DNA from: Psilocybe azurescens | Taxonomy: Eukaryota > Basidiomycota > Agaricomycetes > Agaricales > Agrocybaceae | Assembly: GCA_023853785.1 (NCBI GenBank) | Contig: JAJIRX010000554.1 | Span: 1 to 23,506, forward strand | Length of the DNA stretch: 23,506 nt | Direction of reading: 5' to 3' | Part shown: positions 1-9,677 of the stretch, in pieces | Layout of the letters: each line of letters starts with the position of its first letter | How positions within the stretch are numbered: position 1 is the first letter of the stretch | Made by a program: the position numbers and the translations under genes | The notes under the pieces: generated by a model | The model's database searches: none | What the model saw: only the letters and a program-made list of their open reading frames with translations | Told to the model about the DNA's origin: nothing

Positions 1-970
1 TGGAGGTGTTATTCAGAGGCTCAACACCGACTCCACTGGGACATGCGTCTTCACATCTGTCGCGCAATATCAAAGTTATGGGATTTATTGTTGAAGGTCA
101 AGAAATAATCCAGATTATCGGGTTTGAAGGCGGCTGGATGAAGTCCAGGTGTGGAATGATTTGGAAATGATGATAATGATACAGGTAGATCCTATCTATA
201 CCGGGCTCGTCGCTCGAAGAATGTTCATCAGAGTAAGGAAATGAGATGCATACCAAAACGACCAGTAACCGTGAGTGTATAAATGAATCAAAACCAATGA
301 TGATCCAATCATCCCAAGATGGCTGGGTCGAGACCAGTCTTGCCACCGCTTGCGTTCGGAGTCAATGCGTCGTCGACCTCGGCGACACTCCTGCTTTATA
401 ACATTAAGTTTGATCCTAGATATGAGTAAGTACGTTTGGCTTGGTTTTAAAACGGTGGTTTCTGATTTCCTTCAACATGCAAGATCTATCTCCTCTAAAT
501 GGCGGCATAAGGCTGCACAGATATCCCGAGTCTTGGGCAGCGACACTCTGAATAATAACAACTTTTAAAACTATATGCCAAAGAACGTCACATACAGCTG
601 TCATTCCCATGGTCAGAATCTAGCCTTGAAATTTGAAGGACACACTTGTCATGCCGGCCTTTTTGTCTTGAGCTAGTATTTAATACAGATACTGGATTCT
701 TCTGGTACTGCTCTTATGCAGAAACAGCCACATATGCGACAAAATCTAAACAATTGTCATCTTCTTGATCGGCAAATGATTATCAATGATGATTACACCT
801 CAGCGGAAAACGTACTCATCAGTAGTCACCCCTCAACTTCACAGACCAGTACTGTGTATGTCAGATAATAGTAGCTTCCGCAAAGTTTCCGGTCAAAGCC
901 TCATTTGAATTCAGTCTTAACTCAGAATTTGGGGCACTCATGATAAGCTTAATTTTAGTAATCCAACATG
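1..970. other. No supported gene; possible 3' end of a gene at the left edge
   Basis: I see no gene model here with family support. On the + strand a frame is open from base 2 to a TGA at 92-94. It could be the last exon of a gene lying to the left, but about 30 residues are too few to identify. Short ORFs at 98-346 and 416-610 (minus) and 350-568 (plus) have no recognisable domain, codon pattern or splice context. The rest is AT-rich intergenic sequence leading into a tRNA gene. Confidence 0.4.
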
Positions 971-1057
971 TCTCTGTTAGTATATCGGTTAGTACACGCG
1001 CCTGTCATGACTTTGAAGCGACCGCGCGAAAGCTGGGTTCGACTCCCAGACAGAGAA
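971..1057 (+). tRNA. tRNA-Asp (anticodon GUC) with a 15-nt intron
   Basis: The gene folds as a complete cloverleaf. The acceptor arms TCTCTGT (971-977) and ACAGAGA (1050-1056) pair perfectly, with discriminator A1057. The D stem is GTAT/GTAC. The anticodon stem CGCGC (997-1001) pairs with GCGCG (1024-1028). The T arm is CTGGG/CCCAG around TTCGACT, which contains a perfect B box (GGTTCGACTCC). The anticodon GTC lies at 1004-1006. An intron of 15 nt (1008-1022) sits at the canonical place one base 3' of the anticodon and contains GAC, able to pair with the anticodon. Intron length and boundaries are inferred from the fold. Confidence 0.93.
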
Positions 1058-1058
1058 A

Positions 1059-1064
1059 TTTTTT
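1059..1064 (+). terminator. RNA polymerase III terminator of tRNA-Asp
   Basis: A run of six T lies two bases after the tRNA discriminator base. This is the usual Pol III stop signal. Confidence 0.85.
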
Positions 1065-1913
1065 GCTTCATTTGACATAAATCAAGCATTGTCAATTTTT
1101 TTTGTGCTAAACCCTTTGGTGAGATCCAGGACCCCAGGTTACCCAAGGTGTCCGTATAGGACATAATCTTGTTATATGTAGCGCGATTGTAGTGAGGCAA
1201 ATATCTCCTCTCCAATTACTTGCAGTCTCGCTTTATATACTACGATCATCCGAGATAAAATCTGTTCGACTGCGGCGCGCAGTTGCTCACGGCTCGACAG
1301 ATTTCTATTGAACCACCGTTTTCGGATCAGCGGCGTAACATCAACTTGGAGCTTTCAAAATTTTGGGAGCCGTTGACGGTTGAACGTTGACCCCCATGAA
1401 GAATCATTGATATTTGACTCCAAAGTATTACATAAAGTGTGGAGTGAAATCGTATCTCCCTTGTGCAGAATGCGGGATCACGACAAAATAATTCTAGGCT
1501 TATGAGTATGCAGGACGCCATGAAATGAGTGCCAACAGAAAGGCTCCGTAACACCTGTCGCTCAACTCAAATGTTTCATTCATTTGCTTCCAATTTTTTG
1601 GGCGGCATTCTCATCAAACTTAATTTAAATATAGATGTACTATGTGTATTATGGTCCCAAGACTTCATGATTTATAAGTGATCGGAGTGCGATGACCGTT
1701 AATGTTACAAAGGGTTTCGACAAACAGTGCCAGATACACCGAAGACGGGCTGCATAACGACGTCATAAGTATCCCGTCTTCGACTGAACTCTCACCGTTG
1801 GGGGCTCAATCTCACCTCTAAATTATTTGACATCTTGGTCGTTTCCTACATTGGCTATCTATCTCGAAGGTGCTTAACGGCCAGAGGCAGCATAGCCCAT
1901 AATGATGAACCCC
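1065..1913. other. Intergenic region upstream of the mannosyltransferase
   Basis: No coding model is supported. The ORFs at 955-1215 and 1327-1554 (minus) and about 1818-2023 (both strands) have no family resemblance; the first overlaps the tRNA. The only structured element I see is the inverted repeat at 1740-1782. The end of the stretch should contain the promoter of the gene starting at 1914, but I see no convincing TATA box. Confidence 0.5.
1740..1782. repeat. 10-bp inverted repeat with central GACGTC
   Basis: CGAAGACGGG (1740-1749) is the exact reverse complement of CCCGTCTTCG (1773-1782). The 23-nt spacer contains the palindrome GACGTC followed by A, one base away from the bZIP/CREB-type TGACGTCA. 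It lies about 130 bases before the predicted start of the GT15 gene, so a regulatory role is possible but not shown. Confidence 0.55.
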
Positions 1914-3897
1914 ATGCGATTCAGATATTATGTATCGTTTGTACTGGCGTTTGCGGTGCGTACCACATCCCGTGTTTTCGATTCTCCTATTCCCAGCCAT
2001 GTCTGACTTCGCTACCACTCTAATTCTTCACTGGCGTAGTTCAGTATTTATATAGTTTTTACACTGACCAGTGACAATCGCGGGCGCTCGGCACTGCTGG
2101 ACATCATAGGTGCCAGCTCAACATCGAAGTCAAATGTGCCTCCCTACAGAATTCCTATTCCAGAGGAATACTATATACCCAAAATTCGAGTTCGCTTCCA
2201 AGTCGGAAAGCAAATGCTGCCATCCTCATGCTAGGTGAGTAGCACGCTATACTCCAATTACCATACCATAAAGTTTTCGACGTTGCCGTAGCACGAAATA
2301 GCGACTTGAATGGGGTGGTAACCAGCGTAAAACAAATGGAAGATCGTTTCAACAAGAAATTTCGATACCCATATATCTTCTTAAACGAGCAGCCCTTCGA
2401 AGATGCCTTTGTAAAGTGAGTTAAGCTATGCATTCAAGGATCTTCCCTTGCAGCAAGACTACTGAGTTTTAACCCACAGGCGTGTCACAGAGCTCACCGA
2501 TGCCGAAGTTAAATTTGGAATCATTCCCAGAGAACACTGGGTACAACCAGATGAGATAGACGAAGCAAAAGCCACCGCATCTCGCGATAGAATGGTGCAA
2601 AGTAATATCATCTATGGTGGTATGTATATAATCCCGTCAATTAGATTCAGTAACTAAAATATAGCTGTCATTCTCTGTCCAGGAAGTGTCTCGTACGTAT
2701 CAGATATTTTATAAACTTAAAAGGACCCAGTATCTACTACCAGTCTCCAGATACCGAAATATGTGTCGCTTCAATTCTGGTGTAGGCTCTCTACCGCCCT
2801 CTGCCGACCGGGTCCACTATCATTGACAGTTACTATGCTTTTACAGTTCTTTTATCGCCACGAGCTTGTCCAGCCATTGCAGTACTATTGGAGGGTTGAT
2901 TAAGTTCTTCATCAAGCCCAGCTTTCTACTACATATTCATCTTATTTGTTGAATAGGCCCGACGTGAAATTTTTCTGTGATCTCGACTACGACCCTTTCC
3001 TGCTAATGGAGGATCAGAATAAGATGTATGGTAGGTTTTATGTCAATTTCTTTTGATCTCAAATTGTTCTACACCTTGACTAACCATGCGTTTTTTTAAT
3101 GTCAGGTTTCAATATTGCCTTATACGAGTTCCAGGCCACGGTTCCAACGCTGTGGAGTGCAGTCAAAGGTAACTGTCAAATGTGTTCAAATCGTATCCTG
3201 CACCTCCCGTAAAGAACGCTGATTGCTTTCAGAGTTCATGGACAAGAACCCCGAACTCATTGCGCCAAATAATGCCATGGGGTTCCTTTCTGATAACGGA
3301 GGGACTTCATACAACCTATGTCACTGTAAGATCTCAGTCCCTTTCATGAGTGCAGATATTGAAGTGTTTCGACTCGTAATGTTCAGTTTGGAGCAATTTC
3401 GAAATCGCTAATCTCGATCTTTGGAGAAGTCCCGCCTACACCAAGTTTTTCGATTTCCTGGATAAGAAGGGTGGATTTTATTACGAGGTAACTGCTATGA
3501 CAGACCAACGTTAGCCGCTACATTAACACATTCTCGTTCAACTCTAGCGATGGGGTGACGCCCCTGTCCATAGTATGGCGGCATCTCTTTTCCTCAATAA
3601 AACTCAGCTCGTAAGATCGCTTATGCTTGTCCCAGATTTTAACTTTCGATCCGAATTATTCTTTGTGTAGCATTTTTTCAATGACATTGGATATCGGCAC
3701 GAACCTTTTGAACACTGTCCTCAAGGAGAATCCCACAAGCGAGGGAAGTGCTCGTGCGATAGCCCAGATAACTTTGGTGTGTACTTTTCCACAGTATCTG
3801 CCCAACCACTCCCTGATACATGGCTGCTCGTCCGATCAATCAGACTACCAGCCATATTCTTGTTTTAGTAGATACGAAAGAATATTCCCGTAATTAG
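1914..3897 (+). CDS. KRE2/MNT1-type alpha-1,2-mannosyltransferase (glycosyltransferase family 15), one splice donor lost
   Basis: The family adds alpha-1,2-mannose from GDP-mannose to O- and N-glycans in the Golgi. Exons: 1914-2000, 2150-2234, 2292-2415, 2480-2619, 2683-2692, 2751-2781, 2847-2899, 2957-3030, 3106-3168, 3233-3325, 3387-3487, 3548-3610, 3671-3776, 3869-3897. They total 1059 nt (352 aa), all phases agreeing. Exon 1 gives a short basic N-terminus plus hydrophobic segment, as expected for a type II Golgi anchor; this exon and its 149-nt intron are the least certain part. GT15 signatures follow in order: [44 protein letters not shown] (its Glu is the residue I recall as proposed catalytic in yeast Mnt1), RWGDAPVHS and [12 protein letters not shown]. 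Oddities: the donor of intron 7 reads TTAAGT instead of GTAAGT (2900-2905), giving an in-frame TAA if unspliced; exon 5 has only 10 nt; the C-terminus ends early in YSRN, where a Cys is usual. Family certain; functionality doubtful. Confidence 0.88.
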
Positions 3898-4170
3898 CGA
3901 CTGCCGTACTTTCTGCGAGAACGAGGACCACAGCTTGCGATGGTTTTGCCTACTCCAGCTGGGTAATAAAAGTATAATGTTATTTAGACCTGGATGCCTG
4001 AGTCAGAACCGAAAGACAAAAGCTACTAGCACCTGAAGAGAAATAACACAGGCTCGAACTACGATACAGACGATGCATACATACTTAATGGTAGCAGGAA
4101 ATCGCAGTGCCTAGAGAAAGGGGGAAGCAGCACCTATCGACTCAAGCACGGTAAGATTGAGAAGTAGAAA
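3898..4170. other. Convergent 3' intergenic region
   Basis: This short stretch separates the stop codon of the GT15 gene from the stop codon of the convergent membrane-protein gene, so it must hold both 3' untranslated regions. No other feature is visible. Confidence 0.6.
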
Positions 4171-7100
4171 TCATCCGGGAGCGAGGATTTGGGGTAGTCC
4201 AACGACCCTACGACTTTTGACCGAGAAGTTGTCGCTGGCTATTGACTGCCTGGAGTTTTCGGGAAAACCTACGCTGCGGGTTGTAAAGGAAATGTTGCTG
4301 ATCATAGACTCTCTGGGGTTTGCTGACGCGCCTATGTTACCGCTTGTGAAAGAAAATACGCTGGCTGTTGATTGTCTAGAATTGGCGGAAAGACCTAGTT
4401 TGAGGCTGTTGACACTACCTAAGCACTGTCGTGAATCAGAAGACAGGCCTCCATTACGGATCTTGAGAGCCATTTCTTCGCTTGTCATGGTTTGGCGAGG
4501 CGTCACAAATGAATAGACTGACAACGTTTCCATCGGTGACGGTGGAACCAGCATTCTGGGAAGAGCTGCGTCCGCCATTCCCTGTTGTGCAGGAAGCGTA
4601 AGGCAGGAGTTAGATGTAGCGGTTGGAAGGGGGACCTGATCGAATCGGACGGAAGGTTGCCGTTGCTGATAGTCCACGGTTCGGGTCTCAAACTCTTAAC
4701 ACTGGGACTTGGGGGCGCAGTGAAAATCTCTTGAGAGCTTTGGAGAACACTGACATCCTGGTGACTGGTACGATCTCTGGCTCTCCAGAATGAGAAGACA
4801 AAATCGAAGTCGGCACCATCTGTGGCTCAACATGAGTTGAAGATATCATCGTGCCTGGGCCAGAGGCGTGTACTGGAATGGGGAATTCGATATAGTGCGT
4901 ACCGTCGCCGGGAATTGCAACGGTTGGCAGATTGTTTGGTTCATATATAGCACCGAATTTTTCCATATCGTGGAGGCTTCCCTTGTTTGTGAAATATACT
5001 GGGGAGAAGCTATCGTCGTCTTTCTCTTCCGTGTGCTGGACTAAGTGTTCCCAGATGGTCAGTACGATTGAAATTTTCAAACGCCAGTCAGAGAAAAAGG
5101 CAACATACGATGTTGAGCGAGTCCTCTACCGAATTTCAGCCTACACAACACACCCAGAATCGTGGTTCCAACAACAAGCATAAACGAGGTAATTGTCATA
5201 GTGGCAAAGAAAGGCCACGTGGAGAGCAAGAAACGATATACTATTAAAAAGACGAAATAGGGTGAGAATTCAATTATAAGCGATCTGAAAAAGCATAACC
5301 CACAGTCACTATAAAACGTTGCAAATGAAATTGCGAATGAGAAGGCAGACATCAAGCAGAAGATGGCAAATTTAATTCGGTTTTCGCGACGGACACATAT
5401 CCATCCCTAGATGTTTGAGTACGTTAGCGTCAATTCACATGTCCTTCAAGTTCAAGGGTAACTTACAACACAGACCCAGGGAATCTGGATCTACATACAG
5501 ACGATTGTAGTCAGAAAGTTAATGTTCAAGGCAAATAAAAACCATAATTGAATCGCACCATTAGGGTCACAATAAATGCTCCGAGGTACAGTTTCGCATG
5601 TTTAGCTAACCCAGACAAAGGGCCATGTCCAACTTTTTCGACCCACATCGCAGCAGAAGCAACGGACATGAATCCCGATAATTGCAAGGATACAGAAAAC
5701 AACAAGACGAGCTATTGAGCTAAATGTCAGTCCCAGAGTAGGCTTGGAAGGGATTTAATATATACCTTGTATATGACATGCACTTGCGAAGAGGCACCGA
5801 CGCGCTTATAGGTTTGACTGGCATAAACCTGACGTTTGGAGTTAATCAGCAACACGATGAGGTCCGAAACATATAACCAACATTGAATAATTTGTAAGAA
5901 AGATATGAAACAAGAATGAGAGTAACGGCTTGTAGAGACACAAGGGCAATCTATTCAGAGAGATTTTTTTAATATTACGATATTCAGGAGCCAGGTAGAG
6001 TAAAGGAGGGCGAGTACGTACTGCATCGTCGGTTCTGTTCTCCCACCAATCACCCATGAAGTCTCGACCATTACACGCATCAGGAACGATATGGTTTCGA
6101 TAACGGTCCATTAGCCCATGAATTGAATATACCCGATACCCAGCCCATGCGGTCCCCAATATATGACCAAAGAGTCCTGCCCCAAGATGAGGAATCGACT
6201 CATTCAAGACCTGAGCAACTATGTCAGTGATGGAAAAGGGCGTATGGGATTAGAAAGGAGTTACCGTAACGAAGGAAAGAACAAACAGCCATATCTGAAA
6301 GATAAAAATCACCACATCCTCGCGCTGAGTATCGTGAATTCTTGAAGAAATGTGTTAAGTAACGATGTCAAGACTGTATTATGGGAATAGACAGAGCCAT
6401 ACACGTCGTTCAGCCACGTTAACGAGATGATGCAATCATCCCCTAGCTCGGAAGAGTTGTCCTTCGACGATATAGGCGAGGCGGTAGCAGTTGGAACATA
6501 AGATATAGCGGTAGCGGATGCCTGCTCGCTACGAGCAGAGGAGGGACCAGGGACACCCAAAAGACCGGATGGATCTATTGTAGTACCTTTGGGATTATCG
6601 GTCGTGCCGATAGTCGATGTAGTAGACCTTGTAGAAGAGACAGGAGGCGATGACGTCGACAAAAATATGAATGTGGTGGACGAGGAGATCTCTGTGGAAG
6701 TAATGGAAGAGAAAATTGAAGACGATGCCGTGCTTGAGCTCAATGACGTCGTAACTACAGTAAGGGTGGAGGTGACAGTAGAACTACTGCTTGAGGTTGT
6801 CGGCGCTATAGTGAACGCAGAAGAACTGCTAGTGGCTGACACCGCACCTTCTTCGGCAGAAAAGGTCGAACTAGTGCTCGAAGTGGTTTCAGCAGATAAG
6901 ATCGAGCTAGTGCTCAATGTTGGCGAGACCACAGTGAGAGCAGTCGAAGTAGTGATAATCGACGCCGTATTTTCCCCTTTATCATTGGATATATCGTCTT
7001 CATCACCTGATTCGTCGTCTGAGAAATCTGAGTCGTCATCCGATTCATCGCCGGAGTCGGAGGAATCATCGTCAGAGTCAGAGTCGGAAAGATCATCACG

Positions 7101-7561
7101 AACATTCTAAACAAGGTCGGGTAAGCACGCCTCTGGGGTAACACCCGGAGGTCTGATTTGCTCACCAGCTCCCTTTCTGAGTCTTTGAAACTGATCACAT
7201 CCATACAAACAGTCCCGGTCTGGTCTGGGAGGCCAGAACACAATTCAACTGCATCGCCTTTCAGCAGGGCGATTCCAGACACACGGTTGTACTCCGCTAT
7301 GACGGATGAAAGGTTTACAACTCCTTCCGAGTCGTGCACCAGGCTGACAATCTGCAGAGAGCTTAAAACGATGCAGGCCAAAAGAGCACTGAAAAAGTAC
7401 AGCGAAGTGAACCGAGTCAATGTAATTTTCTCATACTACCCATGAGGTTGACACATGAGACAGATATGGAACGAATGAGAGAGAAAACTCACCAAAAGCT
7501 TGATTCTGGCCATCGAGAGCGTGTACTTCAGGTACTGGCGTGATTCTCCACGGGAGATCAT
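4171..7561 (-). CDS. Large polytopic membrane protein of an unnamed fungal family; receptor-like layout
   Basis: Exons traced on the minus strand: 7561-7493, 7435-7166, 7106-6375, 6324-6265, 6210-6022, 5950-5882, 5828-5766, 5711-5559, 5490-5467 (24 nt), 5406-5310, 5240-5109, 5040 to about 4710, then a last exon ending at TGA 4171-4173. Phases agree throughout; only the last junction (roughly 4610-4715) is ambiguous. About 900 aa. Order: N-terminal hydrophobic segment (residues about 33-52), conserved extracytoplasmic stretch, acidic Ser/Asp tract (about 114-155), Ser/Thr-rich region of about 140 residues, then about seven spans. Motifs include REDVVIFIFQIW, LNESIPHL, FMGDWWENR, YASQTYKRVGAS, GWICVRRE and FGRGLAQH. 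I remember these from uncharacterised fungal membrane proteins but know no function or name. The tail carries 21-residue repeats. The 69-nt intron 5241-5309 is stop-free and inferred from family spacing. ATG 7561 was chosen because it is spliced in frame; ATG 7513 is an alternative. Confidence 0.8.
4207..4449 (-). repeat. 63-bp coding tandem repeat (21-residue NSRQS-type units)
   Basis: In the last exon of the membrane-protein gene, three units of 21 residues lie at 4395-4333, 4332-4270 and 4269-4207. A shorter 18-residue copy at 4449-4396 precedes them. Each unit keeps a G-x-x-x-N-S/P-R-Q/E-S-x-x-S core followed by a Ser/Phe/Thr-rich half. The repeat shows in the DNA as a degenerate 63-bp period. 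The R-x-S arrangement would suit basophilic kinases, which is inference only. Confidence 0.75.
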
Positions 7562-9008
7562 GTTTCTAATACGTGGTCTGGGAACGAAGGACCGGCCTAT
7601 AGTCTACACGATGAGGTAGATGCTGGCAGAAAAAGAACGAAGTTAAAGAATGAAATGGCACCAGAAAGTCAATCCGGGCCAGGAGAAGGAAAAGAAAGAA
7701 AGGCGATAAACAAACAAGTAGAAGCTCGACACTGGGCCAGGTCCAACTTCGAACAGTGAGTGGATGTTCCCCATTTAAGACGCTCAGACGAGCATACCGC
7801 TTTTGTGATTGGCTTGGGTCTAAAGCACGATCCTAGTTACTATCAGACCTGCAATGACGACGAAAAGACAAATACAAACGACTGGAAACGGGGTTGTTTT
7901 TCTGTATGGCACTTGGTTAGCCGAACAGAACAGACCCTAGAGTTCAGAACCTGATTGGCCACCCTACCCAATCGCGAATGGAAATTTGACAACACCGATC
8001 GAAAATTTCAACCCAGGATATAAAATGAAGAATCCAATGCATTGGCGCACATCAATTACTTGGTCACCCAGACTACTGGTATGTAATCTCTAAGAGGAGC
8101 CAAGATTATTGAGTACAAGCCAAGCCAAGCCATCTGCAGTTGTCGGAGTATTATGCATATTCACGAACATGTACTTGAAGCATTTTGCTTTGTGAGTCGC
8201 CCGTCAAGAACACAGAGAATATGGCAGAACTTCTCCAGGCGTGTGCTTCGCCGTGATAAGAGGACCACTAGTAGCAGCCTGTGTTCTGTCATTAATGGGA
8301 GGCGGTTGAATGATGAACCGACTCACCACCATTTTCGATGCCCCAAAACACCAAATATTCCCGAAGCGCCGTAGAAACAATGTTGATCCACAGGTAAGTA
8401 AGTGTTGTCGAAGGAAGGTTGTCAATATGTAGTTGAAATCTTTACCGAAACGAACCGTGATTGTCCGGCAGGCCTTAGCCAAATATAAGACAACAACGGA
8501 CTCAAACTTAACTAACTTGGTTGACCGCGTAGTACGTACTGTTGGGAATTGCTTGACTGCTGCAACGAAGACCAGGCCATATCTAAGTTATCTTTCAACT
8601 CACCAATTACTCACAACTCTCTAATATTGCCATATAACCTTAAGAGACTCTGTCCCTTCTATCCATCCAGCGTCGTCATACTACATATCATGATCTGTGC
8701 AAGAATCCTGGGGTATCAAATTACACAATGGTCTTCCCAAGGTCTTCGATCGGCCGAGTATGGGTCTTGGTCCTCATTAATCAGAGAATCTGATCCATGA
8801 GGAGAATCCGCCGCGCATTGTCCGCCGAACTGTCCGGCGGACGCAAAGTCTCATGAATTTCTAATAAATATTGAATGATGCAGCGTGCCCCAAATGAAAT
8901 CTTGATGTATGTATATATGAGATGATAGGTTCACTTGATGAAAGATTTTACACCCGGGGTGAGCACAATGGATCAGGCGTTTTACTTAGTGGTCCAGACT
9001 GAGAGCAA
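7562..9008. other. Intergenic region with no supported gene
   Basis: This contains the promoter of the minus-strand membrane-protein gene. Between 8150 and 8500 both strands show splice-like signals: CAG|GTAAGT near 8394 on the plus strand, and GGTGAGT near 8330 on the minus strand next to a hydrophobic stretch reading LTYLWINIV. I could not link either into a gene with family support. There is a TATA-like ATATAAAA near 8018 and three AAGCC direct repeats near 8118. Confidence 0.45.
8820..8842. repeat. GC-rich perfect hairpin, 8-bp arms
   Basis: GTCCGCCG (8820-8827) pairs with CGGCGGAC (8835-8842) across a 7-nt loop. It stands out in AT-rich DNA and shares a 14-base core (13 of 14 identical) with 10778-10791. 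It may be a remnant of a dispersed repeat family. Confidence 0.6.
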
Positions 9009-9042
9009 CTACGATGCACTTGAGGATGATTGATTCGTCAAT

Positions 9043-9192
9043 CCACTGCTGGACAGCTCCTTTGAAGAGGTTGGGCTACTGGATCGCTCTTTTGAAGAGG
9101 TCGCACTGCTGGACTGCTCTTTCAAAGAGGATGTACTGCTGGATTGGTCTTTTGAAGAGCCTGCACTGCTTGTCTGTGCATTTGCAGAATTT
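9043..9192. repeat. 30-bp tandem repeat, five units
   Basis: Units start at 9043, 9073, 9103, 9133 and 9163; the last is diverged. The period is a multiple of three, so every frame encodes a 10-residue repeat. On the minus strand it reads as Ser-rich units of the type SSKExSSSxT. On the plus strand it reads as LLDxSFEE units. The minus reading joins in frame to the ORF above it at 9192-9677. Confidence 0.8.
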
Positions 9193-9677
9193 CATTCGTA
9201 CGAGGGAGACTCGATGGATGTGAAATCTAGTTCTTCCGAATCTTCCAGGTCCGATGTCGGCACCTTCGGCTTTTGCGACTTCGCTGAGCCTGTGGTTGGG
9301 TAGGACCATGCTGAAGCAGAAGACTTCTGTGCATCAGACCCAGCAATCGTGTCTTGCATATCACTTGAATTAAAGGAATTCAGCGTATCCTGCAAGTCGG
9401 TATCACGCTGTGAGCGATTCGAGCCCGAGTTCGAGGGTTGAGTATAGGCAGTTGAAATTTCCGTCAACATCAAAGGTGTGATATGATCACTGGTCATGCA
9501 GGTGCATCCCGACACCGGGAGCTCTGGAGCTGGTGCAACGGGGTTTGGATTCGGGCTTAGGACCACGTCATTTCGGCAGGCACCAGTAGCGGGGAGGCTG
9601 CCTTGCAGGTTAATATCGTAAACGGAATAGTGCCAAGACTTGCGAACACCATAAATGGAACGAGAGTGAAAGCCCAT
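9192..9677 (-). CDS. Hypothetical Ser-rich protein; frame continues past an in-frame TGA into 10-residue repeats
   Basis: The ORF starts at ATG 9677-9675 and encodes 161 residues, rich in Ser, Thr, Asp and Pro in the second half, with no domain I recognise. It ends at TGA 9192-9194. The same frame then stays open for 60 more codons, to TAG at 9009-9011, through the 30-bp repeat array, and that extension has the same Ser-rich composition. This suggests the original protein was longer and a nonsense change cut it. Upstream, another minus frame (9557-9817) holds a hydrophobic stretch around FTLVPFMVFASLG that could be a membrane or signal segment joined by an intron; I could not find a phase-compatible splice. 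Whether this is an expressed gene is uncertain. Confidence 0.35.
   Translation of the reverse strand: MGFHSRSIYGVRKSWHYSVYDINLQGSLPATGACRNDVVLSPNPNPVAPAPELPVSGCTCMTSDHITPLMLTEISTAYTQPSNSGSNRSQRDTDLQDTLNSFNSSDMQDTIAGSDAQKSSASAWSYPTTGSAKSQKPKVPTSDLEDSEELDFTSIESPSYE

Noticed and set aside
4157..4516. Plus-strand ORF of 119 codons with repeats
   Set aside because: It is the shadow of the 63-bp repeat in the minus-strand tail exon, with no splice or family support.
6589..7110. Plus-strand ORF of 173 codons, rich in Val/Glu/Ser
   Set aside because: It is the antisense shadow of the acidic and Ser/Thr-rich exon of the minus-strand membrane protein, whose phase and splice sites are consistent.
8150..8500. 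Possible gene on either strand (hydrophobic LTYLWINIV on minus, CAG|GTAAGT donor on plus)
   Set aside because: Splice-like signals exist on both strands, but no chain of exons in phase or family motif could be assembled.
8796..8860. Helitron 3' end (hairpin)
   Set aside because: A strong hairpin is present but there is no CTRR terminus at the right distance.
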